Origin: Photobacterium arenosum
Lineage (GTDB): Bacteria > Pseudomonadota > Gammaproteobacteria > Enterobacterales > Vibrionaceae
Reading direction: 5' to 3'
Assembly (NCBI RefSeq): GCF_014841115.1
Contig: NZ_JACYTP010000015.1
Coordinates: 61,306-125,305, forward strand
Length of the DNA: 64,000 nucleotides
A program made the translations under genes and the position numbers. Shown one piece after another: positions 38,529 to 49,871 of this stretch; the first letter of the stretch is position 1, and each line of letters opens with the position of its first letter. A model generated the notes under the pieces. That model was not told the DNA's origin, did no database searches, and saw nothing but the letters and a program-made list of their open reading frames with translations.

Positions 38529-38570
38529 GTCTGAGACCTGGAGATTATGAGCCGATAGCGGGGTAAAACG

Positions 38571-38765
38571 ATGAGTCAAACATTCTGGCTGGCCGTCGGG
38601 CTGGTACTGATTCTGGAAGGTTTGGGGCCATTACTGGCACCCAGGGGCTGGCGCGAACTGATCAGTCAGTTGAGCAGCCAGGATGATCAGACATTACGCC
38701 GTATAGGTGGTTGTTTAGTCGTCGCTGGCAGCGTTATTGCTTATATCATGTTCACCCAGCTGTAA
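38571..38765 (+). CDS. DUF2065 (YjeT-like) small membrane protein
   Basis: The 64-residue protein has two hydrophobic segments (about 5-22 and 45-61) separated by a short charged loop containing RRIGG, as in the YjeT/DUF2065 family that lies between hflC and purA in many gammaproteobacteria. Function is unknown. The flanking hflC terminator implies separate or low-level transcription. Confidence 0.85.
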   Translation: MSQTFWLAVGLVLILEGLGPLLAPRGWRELISQLSSQDDQTLRRIGGCLVVAGSVIAYIMFTQL

Positions 38766-38854
38766 ATCCTGACGTAGGGTATTCGTGAAGCCTGCCTTTC
38801 GATTTTCTGGGTCATGGTCAAAAAATGACTGCAAGCAAATTTGTAAGGTGCTAG

Positions 38855-40186
<1,332 letters not shown>

Positions 40187-40212
40187 TTGCTGAGCGATTT
40201 GACCTGATGCTC

Positions 40213-40239
40213 AAAAGCCAACCTTAGGGTTGGCTTTTT
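40213..40239 (+). terminator. Terminator after purA
   Basis: AAAAGCCAACC (40213-40223) and GGTTGGCTTTT (40228-40238) form an 11-bp perfect stem with loop TTAG and a T tail. Confidence 0.92.
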
Positions 40240-40264
40240 GTTGTTCGCTTTCTGAAATTTTGAC

Positions 40265-40291
40265 TAAAGTCTGTTTGCCTCTGGTCGATAA
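40265..40291 (+). promoter_or_regulatory. Sigma-28 (FliA) promoter of motX
   Basis: TAAAGTCT (40265-40272), an 11-base spacer, and GTCGATAA (40284-40291) match the flagellar sigma consensus TAAAGTTT-N11-GCCGATAA at 14 of 16 positions, 87 bases before the motX start. Confidence 0.85.
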
Positions 40292-40378
40292 GGTTCATAC
40301 CGCCAGGTTTTTTATCGTTTTCAGCGAAGAAATGTGGCTGAGTCCAGTCGTAATGTTTCAATGTAAAGAGAGAGCGGA

Positions 40379-41005
40379 ATGGTTCTGCGTGTAATAGTGC
40401 TTTCAGCTTTAATGGCGGCGATGCCGGTTAAAGCGATTACAGATGTTGGGGATGCTGTGCCTTTGTATTCAGAGGCGGAACTGATCCATCTGTTTGAGGG
40501 CAACCAGCAGTTACAGCGCGTGAAAGCCGATGAGTGCCAGTTGGTACAGGATATTGAAGTGCGGGCAGAGCGTGTTGAACTGCCAGCGTATCAGTTTCTG
40601 TACGGTGACATGCTGGCTTGGGGCGTGTGTGTGCAGCGTGACGTTGAACTGGGCCTCTATTACATGGAAACAGCGGCTCGTCAGGGCCTGCCTTCAGCGC
40701 TGGAACAGCTGGGCCGTTATTATGCCAGGGGCACACTGGTGCAACAGGATCGGGAACGTGCGATTCCTTATTTGCGCGAAGCGGCGGCGATGGGCCATCT
40801 GGCTGCACGCATTCAGCTTGCCGAATTGCTGCTCAATGATTATGGCAGCCCGCTGGATTACGAAGATGCTTACCGCTGGCTGTATCAGTCAGTGACGGCT
40901 GACGGCCGGACCCACAAAAAGATTGCTCAGTTACGTCGCAATTTAGAGCTGCGTATGCCTTCCAATGTGATTGCTCGCGCGAAGCGACGAGAGAGCTTCT
41001 GGTAA
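40379..41005 (+). CDS. motX: Sodium-driven flagellar motor protein MotX
   Basis: The 208-residue exported protein has a signal peptide (MVLRVIVLSALMAAMPVKA) and Sel1-like repeats (GLYYMETAARQGLPSALEQL, AIPYLREAAAMGHLAARIQL), the architecture of MotX. In Vibrio, MotX and MotY form the T ring that holds the PomA/PomB stator units to the polar flagellar motor. The location after purA and the sigma-28 promoter upstream support the call; a generic Sel1 protein would not be expected to have that promoter. PomA, PomB and MotY genes are not in this window. Confidence 0.9.
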   Translation: MVLRVIVLSALMAAMPVKAITDVGDAVPLYSEAELIHLFEGNQQLQRVKADECQLVQDIEVRAERVELPAYQFLYGDMLAWGVCVQRDVELGLYYMETAARQGLPSALEQLGRYYARGTLVQQDRERAIPYLREAAAMGHLAARIQLAELLLNDYGSPLDYEDAYRWLYQSVTADGRTHKKIAQLRRNLELRMPSNVIARAKRRESFW

Positions 41006-41264
41006 CCTCCCTCTTGCCGTGGTGATTTTTGGCCTGCGGTATCTTTTCAGGCAGTTAGCGCTTAGAATGTGATCTGAGCGGCATTTATCTTGTCGCGTTG
41101 CTTGAGCTGCCAGTGACAGGCAGGCTCACAAAAAAAGCGTGTAAGCGACTGATTCACACGCAGATATTATCTTCATTTATTGGAGCGGAATTTGACCTGC
41201 TCCCAACTAATTATTGATGGCAGGGATATACTTAGGGTATCTGGCTGCCAATACGGATTATTTT

Positions 41265-43808
41265 ATGTCCAAAGGTACAACTGATTTACCCGTCGATCCT
41301 TTCCGCGAGCGGGAAGCTCAAAACTACGAAAACCCAATCCCAAGCCGTGAATTCATTCTGGAAGTGGTTCGCGGCTTTAGTACACCTGTTAATCGCGATC
41401 AGCTGTTTACCGAGCTGAAATTGCAGGGCGAAGACCAGTACGAAGGCCTTCGCCGCCGATTGCGCGCCATGGAGCGCGACGGCCAGCTGGTGTACACCCG
41501 CCGCCAGTGTTACGCATTGCCGGAAAGGCTGGATTTGATTAAAGGCCATGTCATTGGCCATAAAGACGGCTTTGGCTTTGTGCGCCCTGAAGGCAGCGGC
41601 ATGGCCCGTCAAGATGACCTGCTGTTGCCGTCTCATCAGATGCGCGGTGTTATCCATGGTGATTACGTTCTGGTTCAGGTGGCTGGCGTCGATAAACGCG
41701 GCCGCCGTGAAGGGCGGATTGTCCGTGTGCTGCAGGAATACAGCGGCCAGATTGTCGGTCGCTATTTTATTGAAGACGGTATGGGCTTTGTCGTACCGGA
41801 TGATTCACGGATCTCGCAGGATATCGTGATCCCTCAGGAAGTGCGTCAGGGTGCCCGCATGGGTAACGTAGTGGTGGTGGAAATCACCCAGCGCGCTACC
41901 CGTCAGTACAATGCTGTCGGTAAAATTGTGGAAGTGTTGGGCGAGAACATGGCACCGGGCATGGAAATTGAAATTGCCCTGCGTACCTACGATATTCCCC
42001 ATGTCTGGCCGGCAGAGGTTGAGAAGCAGGTCGCGACACTGAAAGAAGACGTGCCGGAAGACGCCAAGAAAGGCCGTGTTGATCTGCGGGATTTGCCGCT
42101 GGTGACTATCGACGGCGAAGACGCCCGCGACTTCGATGACGCTGTGTTCTGTGAAAAGAAAAAATCAGGTGGCTGGCGTTTATGGGTGGCTATCGCCGAT
42201 GTCAGCTACTATGTGCGCCCTGACAGCGCACTGGATAAAGAAGCGATAAACCGCGGTAACTCGGTTTACTTCCCGGCTCAGGTGATCCCTATGTTGCCTG
42301 AAGTGCTGTCGAACGGCCTGTGCTCGCTCAACCCTCAGGTTGATCGCCTGTGCATGGTCTGTGAGATGACTATTTCGGCGGCCGGCAAACTGTCCGGCTA
42401 CCGGCATTACGAAGCTGTGATGAACTCTCATGCCCGTCTGACGTACACTAAAGTCAGCAAGATGCTGGAAGGGGACGAGGATCTGCGCCAGCGTTATGCG
42501 CCTCTGGTTCCGCACCTGGAAGAGCTGTACAGCATGTACAAAGTGCTCAAGCTTGCGCGTGAACAGCGCGGTGCTATTGAGTTTGAAACGCTGGAAACCC
42601 AGTTCATTTTCAATGCGGATCGTAAGATTGACCGCATTGTGCCGTCAGAGCGTAACGATGCCCACAAGATCATCGAAGAATGTATGATCATGGCCAATGT
42701 GGCTTCTGCCAAGCTGGTAGAAAAAGCCAAAGAGCCTGCGCTGTACCGGGTGCATGATACCCCGGGCGAAGAACGCCTGACAGGTTTCCGGGATTTCCTC
42801 GGCGAGCTGGGCCTGAATCTGACCGGTGGCCTGGAGCCTGCCCCGAGTGATTATGCTCACCTGGCAGCGGCGATCCAGAATCGCCCGGACAAAGAACTGA
42901 TCCAGACCATGCTGTTGCGTTCCATGAAGCAGGCAGTGTATCAGGCGGAAAACCTGGGTCACTTCGGTCTGGCCCTCAACTCGTATGCGCACTTTACCTC
43001 GCCGATCCGCCGTTATCCTGATTTGGCTCTGCATCGTGCCATCAAATATCTGGTTGCCAAAGAGAACGGCACTCACAAAGATCGCTGGACACCGACCGGC
43101 GGCTACCACTATTCCTTCGACGACATGGATGTGCTGGGCGAGCAATGCTCAATGACAGAGCGTCGTGCCGATGATGCCACGCGTGATGTGGCTGACTGGC
43201 TGAAATGTGAATACATGCAGGACCATGTCGGTGATGAGTTCGAAGGCGTGATTGCCAATGTGACGGGCTTTGGCTTCTTTGTCCGCCTCAATGAGCTTAA
43301 TATTGACGGCCTGGTGCACATCTCAAATCTTGATAACGATTACTACCAGTTCGATCCTATCGGTCAGCGCCTGGTGGGGGATGCCTCCGGCAAAATTTAC
43401 CGCCTGGGTGACACTGTCCAGGTGAAAGTCGCGGCGATTAACCTCAACGACCGCCAGATTGATTTCGAACTGGTGGGCGGTGGCAGAAAGTCCCGCCGAC
43501 CAGGTAAAACCGCGCAAACCCGTGAGAAGCAGCAACGGATGCGCAAAGCAGAAGGCTTGCAGCGTCAGAACCTGAAAGCGTACCGCGTTGAAAACGGTGA
43601 AGCGCAGCAGGAGCACAAAGCGGAAGCGAAGAAAGAGCGCACTTCTGTTCGTCAGCAGCTGAAAGCCGGTGTGATAGCTAAGCCTGGCAGCGAAGACGAC
43701 AAGAAAGGCAAAAAAGCCAAGAAAAAAGACAAGGCGAAAAAGAAATCGGTCAAGGCGCGCAAGCCGCGGGCCGGTAAGAAAGAACGAGCGGCGAAGAAGA
43801 CTAAGTAA
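41265..43808 (+). CDS. rnr: Ribonuclease R
   Basis: The 847-residue 3'-5' exoribonuclease has an N-terminal helix-turn-helix region ([20 protein letters not shown]), cold-shock domains, the RNB catalytic domain with [18 protein letters not shown] acidic cluster ([15 protein letters not shown]), an S1 domain and a Lys/Arg-rich tail. It degrades structured RNAs and works in rRNA and tmRNA-linked quality control. I take the ATG at 41265 (MSKGTTD), where similarity begins; the frame is open to 41214 but lacks a ribosome binding site at either start. Its stop overlaps the rlmB start. Confidence 0.95.
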   Translation: MSKGTTDLPVDPFREREAQNYENPIPSREFILEVVRGFSTPVNRDQLFTELKLQGEDQYEGLRRRLRAMERDGQLVYTRRQCYALPERLDLIKGHVIGHKDGFGFVRPEGSGMARQDDLLLPSHQMRGVIHGDYVLVQVAGVDKRGRREGRIVRVLQEYSGQIVGRYFIEDGMGFVVPDDSRISQDIVIPQEVRQGARMGNVVVVEITQRATRQYNAVGKIVEVLGENMAPGMEIEIALRTYDIPHVWPAEVEKQVATLKEDVPEDAKKGRVDLRDLPLVTIDGEDARDFDDAVFCEKKKSGGWRLWVAIADVSYYVRPDSALDKEAINRGNSVYFPAQVIPMLPEVLSNGLCSLNPQVDRLCMVCEMTISAAGKLSGYRHYEAVMNSHARLTYTKVSKMLEGDEDLRQRYAPLVPHLEELYSMYKVLKLAREQRGAIEFETLETQFIFNADRKIDRIVPSERNDAHKIIEECMIMANVASAKLVEKAKEPALYRVHDTPGEERLTGFRDFLGELGLNLTGGLEPAPSDYAHLAAAIQNRPDKELIQTMLLRSMKQAVYQAENLGHFGLALNSYAHFTSPIRRYPDLALHRAIKYLVAKENGTHKDRWTPTGGYHYSFDDMDVLGEQCSMTERRADDATRDVADWLKCEYMQDHVGDEFEGVIANVTGFGFFVRLNELNIDGLVHISNLDNDYYQFDPIGQRLVGDASGKIYRLGDTVQVKVAAINLNDRQIDFELVGGGRKSRRPGKTAQTREKQQRMRKAEGLQRQNLKAYRVENGEAQQEHKAEAKKERTSVRQQLKAGVIAKPGSEDDKKGKKAKKKDKAKKKSVKARKPRAGKKERAAKKTK

Positions 43809-44545
43809 TGCGTAATGATATGATTTTCGGCATTCATGCCGTCAGCGCTGTGCTGGGTTCCGACCCGGCACGCTTCATTGAAGTCTTTGTGCTGAAAGGG
43901 CGTCAGGACGAGCGGGTATTGCCGCTGCTGAACGAATTGCAGCGATTAGGGGTGACTATCCAGCAGACCGGCCGTAAGGCTCTGGACGATAAAGCCGACG
44001 GCGGCAGCCATCAGGGTATTGTGGCGCGGGTAAAACCGGGTAAACAGTACAATGAACAGGATCTGGATGACCTGCTTGAAGGTAAAGACAATCCACTGTT
44101 GCTGATACTGGATGGCGTGACCGATCCGCATAACCTGGGCGCGTGTCTGCGAAATGCCGATGCCGCCGGTGTGGTGGCGATTATCGTGCCGAAAGACAGG
44201 GCCGCCCAGTTGAACGCAACCGCGTCTAAAGTGGCCTGTGGCGCTGCTGAAGTGGTGCCGCTGATTCGGGTGACCAATCTGGCCCGCACTATGCGTGCCT
44301 TGCAGGACAAAGGGATTTGGATTGTGGGGACTGCCGGTGAAGCGACTCATGACCTCTATCAAAGCAAACTGACCGGGCCACTGGCCATAGTGATGGGCGC
44401 GGAAGGGGAAGGGATGCGCCGTCTGACCCGCGAGACCTGTGATGATCTGATTAAGATCCCGATGGCGGGCACTGTCTCCAGCCTGAATGTGTCGGTTGCA
44501 ACGGGTATCTGCCTGTTTGAAGCGGTGCGCCAGCGTCAGGACTAA
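43808..44545 (+). CDS. rlmB: 23S rRNA (guanosine-2251-2'-O)-methyltransferase RlmB
   Basis: The 245-residue SPOUT methyltransferase has an N-terminal L30-like substrate domain and the knotted catalytic domain with [31 protein letters not shown] and [18 protein letters not shown], the three SpoU motifs. It methylates G2251 in the ribosomal P loop. It starts at the A of the rnr stop (TAATG), giving translational coupling as in other gammaproteobacteria. Confidence 0.96.
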   Translation: MRNDMIFGIHAVSAVLGSDPARFIEVFVLKGRQDERVLPLLNELQRLGVTIQQTGRKALDDKADGGSHQGIVARVKPGKQYNEQDLDDLLEGKDNPLLLILDGVTDPHNLGACLRNADAAGVVAIIVPKDRAAQLNATASKVACGAAEVVPLIRVTNLARTMRALQDKGIWIVGTAGEATHDLYQSKLTGPLAIVMGAEGEGMRRLTRETCDDLIKIPMAGTVSSLNVSVATGICLFEAVRQRQD

Positions 44546-44650
44546 AACAAAAATACCTGCTAAATCAAATGAAATGCCATCCTCTCGGGTGGCCTTTCTG
44601 TCTGTGGTGAAAATAAACGCCAGAACAGGGCGATATCGCTGTTCTTTTAG

Positions 44651-44679
44651 TTGCGCTGAGCGGTGTAATTCTGTACTAT
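44651..44679 (+). promoter_or_regulatory. Sigma-70 promoter of the rpsF operon
   Basis: TTGCGC (44651-44656), a 17-base spacer and TACTAT (44674-44679) are followed by a GC-rich discriminator (CTCGCGCC), typical for growth-rate-controlled ribosomal protein promoters. Confidence 0.7.
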
Positions 44680-44717
44680 CTCGCGCCTAAATTCTCGGTT
44701 TTATTTTTTCGTTCCTT

Positions 44718-44751
44718 GCTTCCCCAGGATAACCGAGCTGAACAGGGAAGC
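44718..44751 (+). promoter_or_regulatory. Candidate S6:S18 autoregulatory leader hairpin
   Basis: GCTTCCC (44718-44724) pairs with GGGAAGC (44745-44751), enclosing an asymmetric loop that contains CCGAG. A hairpin with a bulged CCG upstream of rpsF is the known binding site of the S6-S18 complex, by which this operon is repressed. It ends 24 bases before the rpsF ATG. Confidence 0.6.
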
Positions 44752-44775
44752 TGAATAATCCGTAAGGAGCAACCC

Positions 44776-45165
44776 ATGCGTCATTACGAAATCGTATTTA
44801 TGGTGCACCCTGATCAAAGCGAGCAAGTTGCTGGCATGGTCGAGCGTTACACCGGTGCTATCAAAGATTCTGGCGGTCAAATCCACCGTCTGGAAGATTG
44901 GGGTCGTCGTCAACTGGCTTACCCAATCAACAAACTGCACAAAGCACACTACGTTCTGATGAACGTTGAAGCTGAGCAGTCTGTGGTCGACGAGCTGGAG
45001 TCAAGCTTCCGCTTTAACGATGCTGTGATCCGTAACATGATCATGCGCACTAAAGGCGCTATCACTGAGCCATCTCCAATGATGAAGGCTAAAGAAGAGC
45101 GTGCCCCACGTCGTGAAGATCGTGCAGATGCACAATCTGAAGGTCTAATGGCCGACGCTGAGTAA
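44776..45165 (+). CDS. rpsF: 30S ribosomal protein S6
   Basis: The 129-residue protein starts [18 protein letters not shown] and continues with the RRM-like S6 fold ([19 protein letters not shown]). The acidic/basic tail ends GLMADAE, i.e. with glutamate, suitable for extension by RimK, whose gene is at 10 kb. AAGGAGCAACCC gives a strong ribosome binding site. First gene of the rpsF-priB-rpsR-rplI operon. Confidence 0.98.
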   Translation: MRHYEIVFMVHPDQSEQVAGMVERYTGAIKDSGGQIHRLEDWGRRQLAYPINKLHKAHYVLMNVEAEQSVVDELESSFRFNDAVIRNMIMRTKGAITEPSPMMKAKEERAPRREDRADAQSEGLMADAE

Positions 45166-45172
45166 TCATTGA

Positions 45173-45719
<547 letters not shown>

Positions 45720-45755
45720 TAGGCCCGGTTTAATTAAGTTTAAGAGGACAAGATA

Positions 45756-46208
45756 ATGCAAGTTATTCTACTTGATAAAATCGGTAACCTGGGCAGCCTT
45801 GGTGATCAGGTAAGCGTTAAAGCTGGTTATGCTCGTAACTTCCTGATCCCTCAGGGTAAAGCAGTTATGGCTACCAAATCTAACGTTGAAATGTTTGAAA
45901 CTCGTCGTGCTGAGCTGGAAGCAAAAGTTGCAGAGCAACTGACTGCTGCTCAAGCTCGCGCTGAGAAAGTTAACGCTCTGGAAGCTGTAGTTATTGCTTC
46001 TAAAGCGGGTGATGAAGGCAAACTGTTCGGTTCAATCGGTACTCGTGATATCGCTGATGCAGTAACTGCTGCTGGCGTTGAAGTAGCGAAAAGCGAAGTA
46101 CGTCTGCCAGAAGGTGCTCTGCGCACAACTGGCGAATATGAGATCAGCCTGCAGCTGCACTCTGACGTATTTGCAACAGTTAAGCTGGAAGTTGTTGCTG
46201 CTGAGTAA
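45756..46208 (+). CDS. rplI: 50S ribosomal protein L9
   Basis: The 150-residue protein has the L9 N-terminal domain [20 protein letters not shown]...[13 protein letters not shown], the long connecting helix and the C-terminal domain. It binds 23S rRNA near the L1 stalk and limits frameshifting. Strong ribosome binding site AAGAGGAC; a terminator follows the stop. Confidence 0.98.
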   Translation: MQVILLDKIGNLGSLGDQVSVKAGYARNFLIPQGKAVMATKSNVEMFETRRAELEAKVAEQLTAAQARAEKVNALEAVVIASKAGDEGKLFGSIGTRDIADAVTAAGVEVAKSEVRLPEGALRTTGEYEISLQLHSDVFATVKLEVVAAE

Positions 46209-46228
46209 TCAGCACCTGCACTTCTGCG

Positions 46229-46257
46229 AAAAAACCAGCCTCAGGGCTGGTTTTTTT
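46229..46257 (+). terminator. Terminator of the rpsF operon
   Basis: AAAAAACCAGCC (46229-46240) and GGCTGGTTTTTTT (46245-46257) enclose the loop TCAG. Confidence 0.93.
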
Positions 46258-46326
46258 ATGTCTGGAGAAAGGGCTGTCGGCAGGATGGCGCAGCTTAGTA
46301 ATGACGCTGCTCAGTAATGAAGCTGA

Positions 46327-47094
46327 TCAGTAATGAAATAGCAGGTTGATTGTCATGGTGCCGTCGCGCTTTTGCAGGCCATCCGGTACCCAGCTGTTGA
46401 ACTTCTGAGTGTTGCTGAGCTTGATAGCGATATGTTCTGAGATAGCACTGGTGAGAGACACCTGGGTTTCCAGCGTGCTGTTACTGTTACCGACTATGCC
46501 TGTCAGCCGGATATTCAGCTCGACATCTTTGGACGGTTTCCAGATCCAGCGGGTACTGCCACGCAGGATCAGCTCATCGACGGTTTCAGGCACTATGATG
46601 TCGTCATCGTCAATTTCGTCTATGTTAGGTTCCTGATGGCGGTAACCCGGCCCGGCTTCTATTTCCATCATCATGTTTTCCAGCCGGATGACCCGGTAGC
46701 CGATACCGGTTGCCAGAGTGAAATCCCTGAAATAGGGGCCGTATTTATCGTCGATATAGCTGGTATTGCCCAGCACATATGCCCGCTCATTAATGATGAA
46801 GTCGCTCTGTAATTCGAGCTGGCCTTTGCGTTTTTCTTCCTCACCGTCTTCTTCTGCCAGCAGGTATTTGGCTTCGACCTGCTGACGAAACTGATCTTTG
46901 ACATAGGTCAGCCCCAGCCGGGTATTGAGCGATTTGGTATTCGAGTTGCCGGAAAGCGATTGGTATCCCAGCTCCAGTTCACTGGACCAGGGCGAGGTGA
47001 TCGGCGGGAGCTCTGGCACTTCGTCTGCACTGGCCTCAGCCATCATGAGCAGGCCGGATGTCAGCACAGGAAGCAGTATGCATTTATTTGCCAC
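46327..47094 (-). CDS. DUF481 (YdiY-like) outer-membrane beta-barrel protein
   Basis: The 255-residue protein has a signal peptide (to about ASA) and alternating beta-strand segments including the DUF481 pattern WSSELELGYQSLSGNSNTKSLN, and it ends in an aromatic residue (LLFHY) as outer-membrane barrels do. An acidic loop (EPNIDEIDDDDIIVPE) stands out near residue 160. I prefer the GTG at 47094, five bases after GGGAGG; a TTG at 47106 extends the frame but overlaps that site. The function is unknown; homologues are induced by acid or salt in some bacteria. It converges with rplI. Confidence 0.82.
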   Translation of the reverse strand: MANKCILLPVLTSGLLMMAEASADEVPELPPITSPWSSELELGYQSLSGNSNTKSLNTRLGLTYVKDQFRQQVEAKYLLAEEDGEEEKRKGQLELQSDFIINERAYVLGNTSYIDDKYGPYFRDFTLATGIGYRVIRLENMMMEIEAGPGYRHQEPNIDEIDDDDIIVPETVDELILRGSTRWIWKPSKDVELNIRLTGIVGNSNSTLETQVSLTSAISEHIAIKLSNTQKFNSWVPDGLQKRDGTMTINLLFHY

Positions 47095-47349
47095 GTGCCC
47101 TCCCAACTACAGACACAAGAAACGACGGCTTGCACAAAAAAGTGCAGAAAAGGTGTAGGCGGCGCAGTGTAGCTGAATAATGTCAGATGATCGTCAGGAT
47201 GTTGCGCTATTAGACATAAATTTTGCTGAAGTGCCGTAAGATTGGGCAGCACAGCTTTTACCGGGTCTTTTTTGTCTGGATGGCTGCCAGCTCGCAGGAA
47301 TGTTCAGGTATACTAACAGGCCGGATTCAGGTCAAACGTGCAAGTGGTT

Positions 47350-48750
47350 ATGGCAGAGAAAAGTAAACCCAATCGTCCCAAAGACAGTCAGATGGATGCG
47401 CTCAAAATGCCGCCTCATTCGCTGGAGGCAGAACAGTCAGTGCTTGGCGGCCTGTTGCTGGATAATGAGCGCTGGGACAGCGTTGCAGAAAAAGTGGTCG
47501 CGCGTGATTTTTACAGCCGTCCGCACCGGATGATTTTTGAGTCTGCCGCCGGGTTGCTGGAATCCGGCCAGCCGTTGGATCTGATCACCCTGTCAGAACG
47601 TCTTGAGCTGCATGACCAGCTTGATGATGTCGGTGGCTTTGCCTACCTGGCCGAGTTAGCCAAGAACACGCCGTCTGCGGCCAATATTACCGCCTATGCT
47701 GAGATTGTCAGGGAGCGTGCGCTGATCCGTGACATGATAGGGGTCGCTAACGAGATTGCCGACGCCGGTTATGATCCTCAGGGCAGAACCAGCGTCGATC
47801 TGCTCGATATGGCCGAGAGCAAAGTGTTTGCCATTGCCGAGCAGCGTACCAATGAAAATGAAGGCCCGCAAAATGTCGATACCATACTGGAAAAAACCCT
47901 GGAACGTATCGAACTGCTGTATCAGTCGCCTCAGGATGGTGTCACCGGGGTCTCGACCGGCTTTACTGATCTGAATAAGAAAACTGCTGGCCTGCAGGGA
48001 TCGGATCTGATCATAGTGGCAGCCCGTCCGTCTATGGGTAAAACGACGTTTGCGATGAACCTGTGTGAAAACGCAGCCATGGAGCAGGAAAAACCTGTGC
48101 TGATTTTCTCGCTGGAGATGCCCGCCGAACAAATCATGATGCGTATGTTGGCGTCGCTGTCGCGGGTAGACCAGACCAAGATCCGTACCGGACAGCTGGA
48201 TGATGAAGACTGGGCGCGTATTTCGTCGACCATGGGTATACTGATGGAAAAGAAGAACATGTACATTGATGACAGTTCTGGCCTGACCCCGACAGATGTC
48301 CGCTCTCGTGCCCGCCGTATTGCCCGTGAACATGGCGGTCTTAGCATGATCATGGTCGACTACCTTCAGCTGATGCGGGTGCCTGGCTTGCAGGATAACC
48401 GTACGCTGGAAATTGCCGAGATCTCCCGCTCGCTGAAAGCCCTGGCGAAAGAGCTGAATGTGCCTGTGGTGGCGCTGTCTCAGCTTAACCGCTCGCTGGA
48501 ACAGCGTGCCGACAAGCGTCCGGTAAACTCAGACTTGCGTGAATCCGGTGCCATCGAGCAGGATGCGGACTTGATCATGTTCATCTACCGTGATGAGGTA
48601 TATCACGAAGACAGTGCACTGAAAGGCATTGCAGAAATCATCATAGGTAAGCAGCGTAATGGTCCCATCGGTAGCGTGCGCCTGACTTTCCAGGGTCAGT
48701 TTTCCCGCTTTGATAACTATGCCGGCCCGGCTTTTGATGATGAGTATTAG
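47350..48750 (+). CDS. dnaB: Replicative DNA helicase DnaB
   Basis: The 466-residue protein has the N-terminal primase-interaction domain (PPHSLEAEQSVLGGLLLDNE) and the RecA-like motor with Walker A ARPSMGKTTFA and Walker B VDYLQLM. DnaB is the hexameric 5'-3' helicase of the fork. The ATG at 47350 fits family length; a GTG at 47338 is an alternative. No intein interrupts the P-loop. alr follows 25 bases later in the same direction. Confidence 0.97.
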   Translation: MAEKSKPNRPKDSQMDALKMPPHSLEAEQSVLGGLLLDNERWDSVAEKVVARDFYSRPHRMIFESAAGLLESGQPLDLITLSERLELHDQLDDVGGFAYLAELAKNTPSAANITAYAEIVRERALIRDMIGVANEIADAGYDPQGRTSVDLLDMAESKVFAIAEQRTNENEGPQNVDTILEKTLERIELLYQSPQDGVTGVSTGFTDLNKKTAGLQGSDLIIVAARPSMGKTTFAMNLCENAAMEQEKPVLIFSLEMPAEQIMMRMLASLSRVDQTKIRTGQLDDEDWARISSTMGILMEKKNMYIDDSSGLTPTDVRSRARRIAREHGGLSMIMVDYLQLMRVPGLQDNRTLEIAEISRSLKALAKELNVPVVALSQLNRSLEQRADKRPVNSDLRESGAIEQDADLIMFIYRDEVYHEDSALKGIAEIIIGKQRNGPIGSVRLTFQGQFSRFDNYAGPAFDDEY

Positions 48751-48775
48751 CGTTAACCCAGCAGCAGGACAATAA

Positions 48776-49855
48776 ATGAAAGCAGCTACCGCCTATATTG
48801 ATACCCGGGCTTTGCGCCAGAACATGAGTCTGATCAGACAACAGGCGCCCGGCTGCAAGTTGCTCGCCATGGTCAAGGCCAATGGTTACGGGCACGGTCT
48901 GGAGCAGGTTGCTACCGGGCTGCCGGATGCAGACGGTTTTGGCGTCGCGAGGATAGAGGAAGCCCTCTCGTTGCGCGCCTGTGGCGTGGTAAAGCCTATT
49001 CTTCTGATGGAAGGCTTTTATTCGCCATCGGATTTACCTGTGCTGGTGACCAATAATATTCAGACCGTGGTCCACACCATAGAGCAGTTGGAAGCCCTGG
49101 AGCAGGCAGTGCTGGAGACGCCGGTGAAAGTCTGGCTCAAAATTGACAGCGGCATGCATCGCCTCGGCGTGCGTCCGGAAGAGTTCCAGGCTTTTGTCGA
49201 GCGCCTGCATGCCAGCCAGAATGTGGCACAGCCGCTGCGCTATATGAGCCACTTTGCCTGTGCCGATGAGCTGGACAGCCCGGTGACAGACAGTCAGATC
49301 CAAACTTTTATGTCCCTGACGCAGGGTTGCCGTGGCGAGCGCTCTCTGGCCAATTCTGCGGGTATTCTGGCCTGGCCGGACAGCCACCTGGAGTGGATTC
49401 GTCCCGGCATTATTATGTACGGCATTTCGCCGTTCGCTGATAAGACGCACTCTGCCGAGGCCTTTGGTATGCAACCTGTGATGACACTGACCTCCAGTGT
49501 GATTGCGGTGCGGACACTCAGGCAAGGGGAAGCGGTCGGTTATGGCGGCACCTGGGTCAGCGAGCGGGATACCAAAGTCGGCGTGGTGGCCATAGGTTAT
49601 GGCGACGGCTATCCGCGCACCGCGCCGAACGGTACGCCTGTACTGATTAACGGCCGCTGGGTGCCGATTGCAGGCCGGGTCTCTATGGATATGCTGACGG
49701 TCGATCTGGGGCCGGATGCCACTGATCGGGTGGGCGATGAAGCAGTATTATGGGGACAGGGATTACCTGCCGAGGTGGTGGCCGATCATGTTGGTACCAT
49801 AGCGTACGAACTGGTCACCAAGCTGACATCGCGTGTGGCTATGGCGTACCGCTGA
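48776..49855 (+). CDS. alr: Alanine racemase, cytosolic
   Basis: The 359-residue fold-type III PLP enzyme has the Schiff-base lysine K34 in AMVKANGYGHGL and the catalytic tyrosine in GEAVGYGGTW (about residue 255). There is no signal peptide, in contrast to bsrV in the same window. It supplies D-alanine for peptidoglycan. The dnaB-alr arrangement is conserved in gammaproteobacteria. AGCAGGAC 9 bases upstream is the ribosome binding site. Confidence 0.95.
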   Translation: MKAATAYIDTRALRQNMSLIRQQAPGCKLLAMVKANGYGHGLEQVATGLPDADGFGVARIEEALSLRACGVVKPILLMEGFYSPSDLPVLVTNNIQTVVHTIEQLEALEQAVLETPVKVWLKIDSGMHRLGVRPEEFQAFVERLHASQNVAQPLRYMSHFACADELDSPVTDSQIQTFMSLTQGCRGERSLANSAGILAWPDSHLEWIRPGIIMYGISPFADKTHSAEAFGMQPVMTLTSSVIAVRTLRQGEAVGYGGTWVSERDTKVGVVAIGYGDGYPRTAPNGTPVLINGRWVPIAGRVSMDMLTVDLGPDATDRVGDEAVLWGQGLPAEVVADHVGTIAYELVTKLTSRVAMAYR

Positions 49856-49871
49856 CAATGAAGAAACTGTT

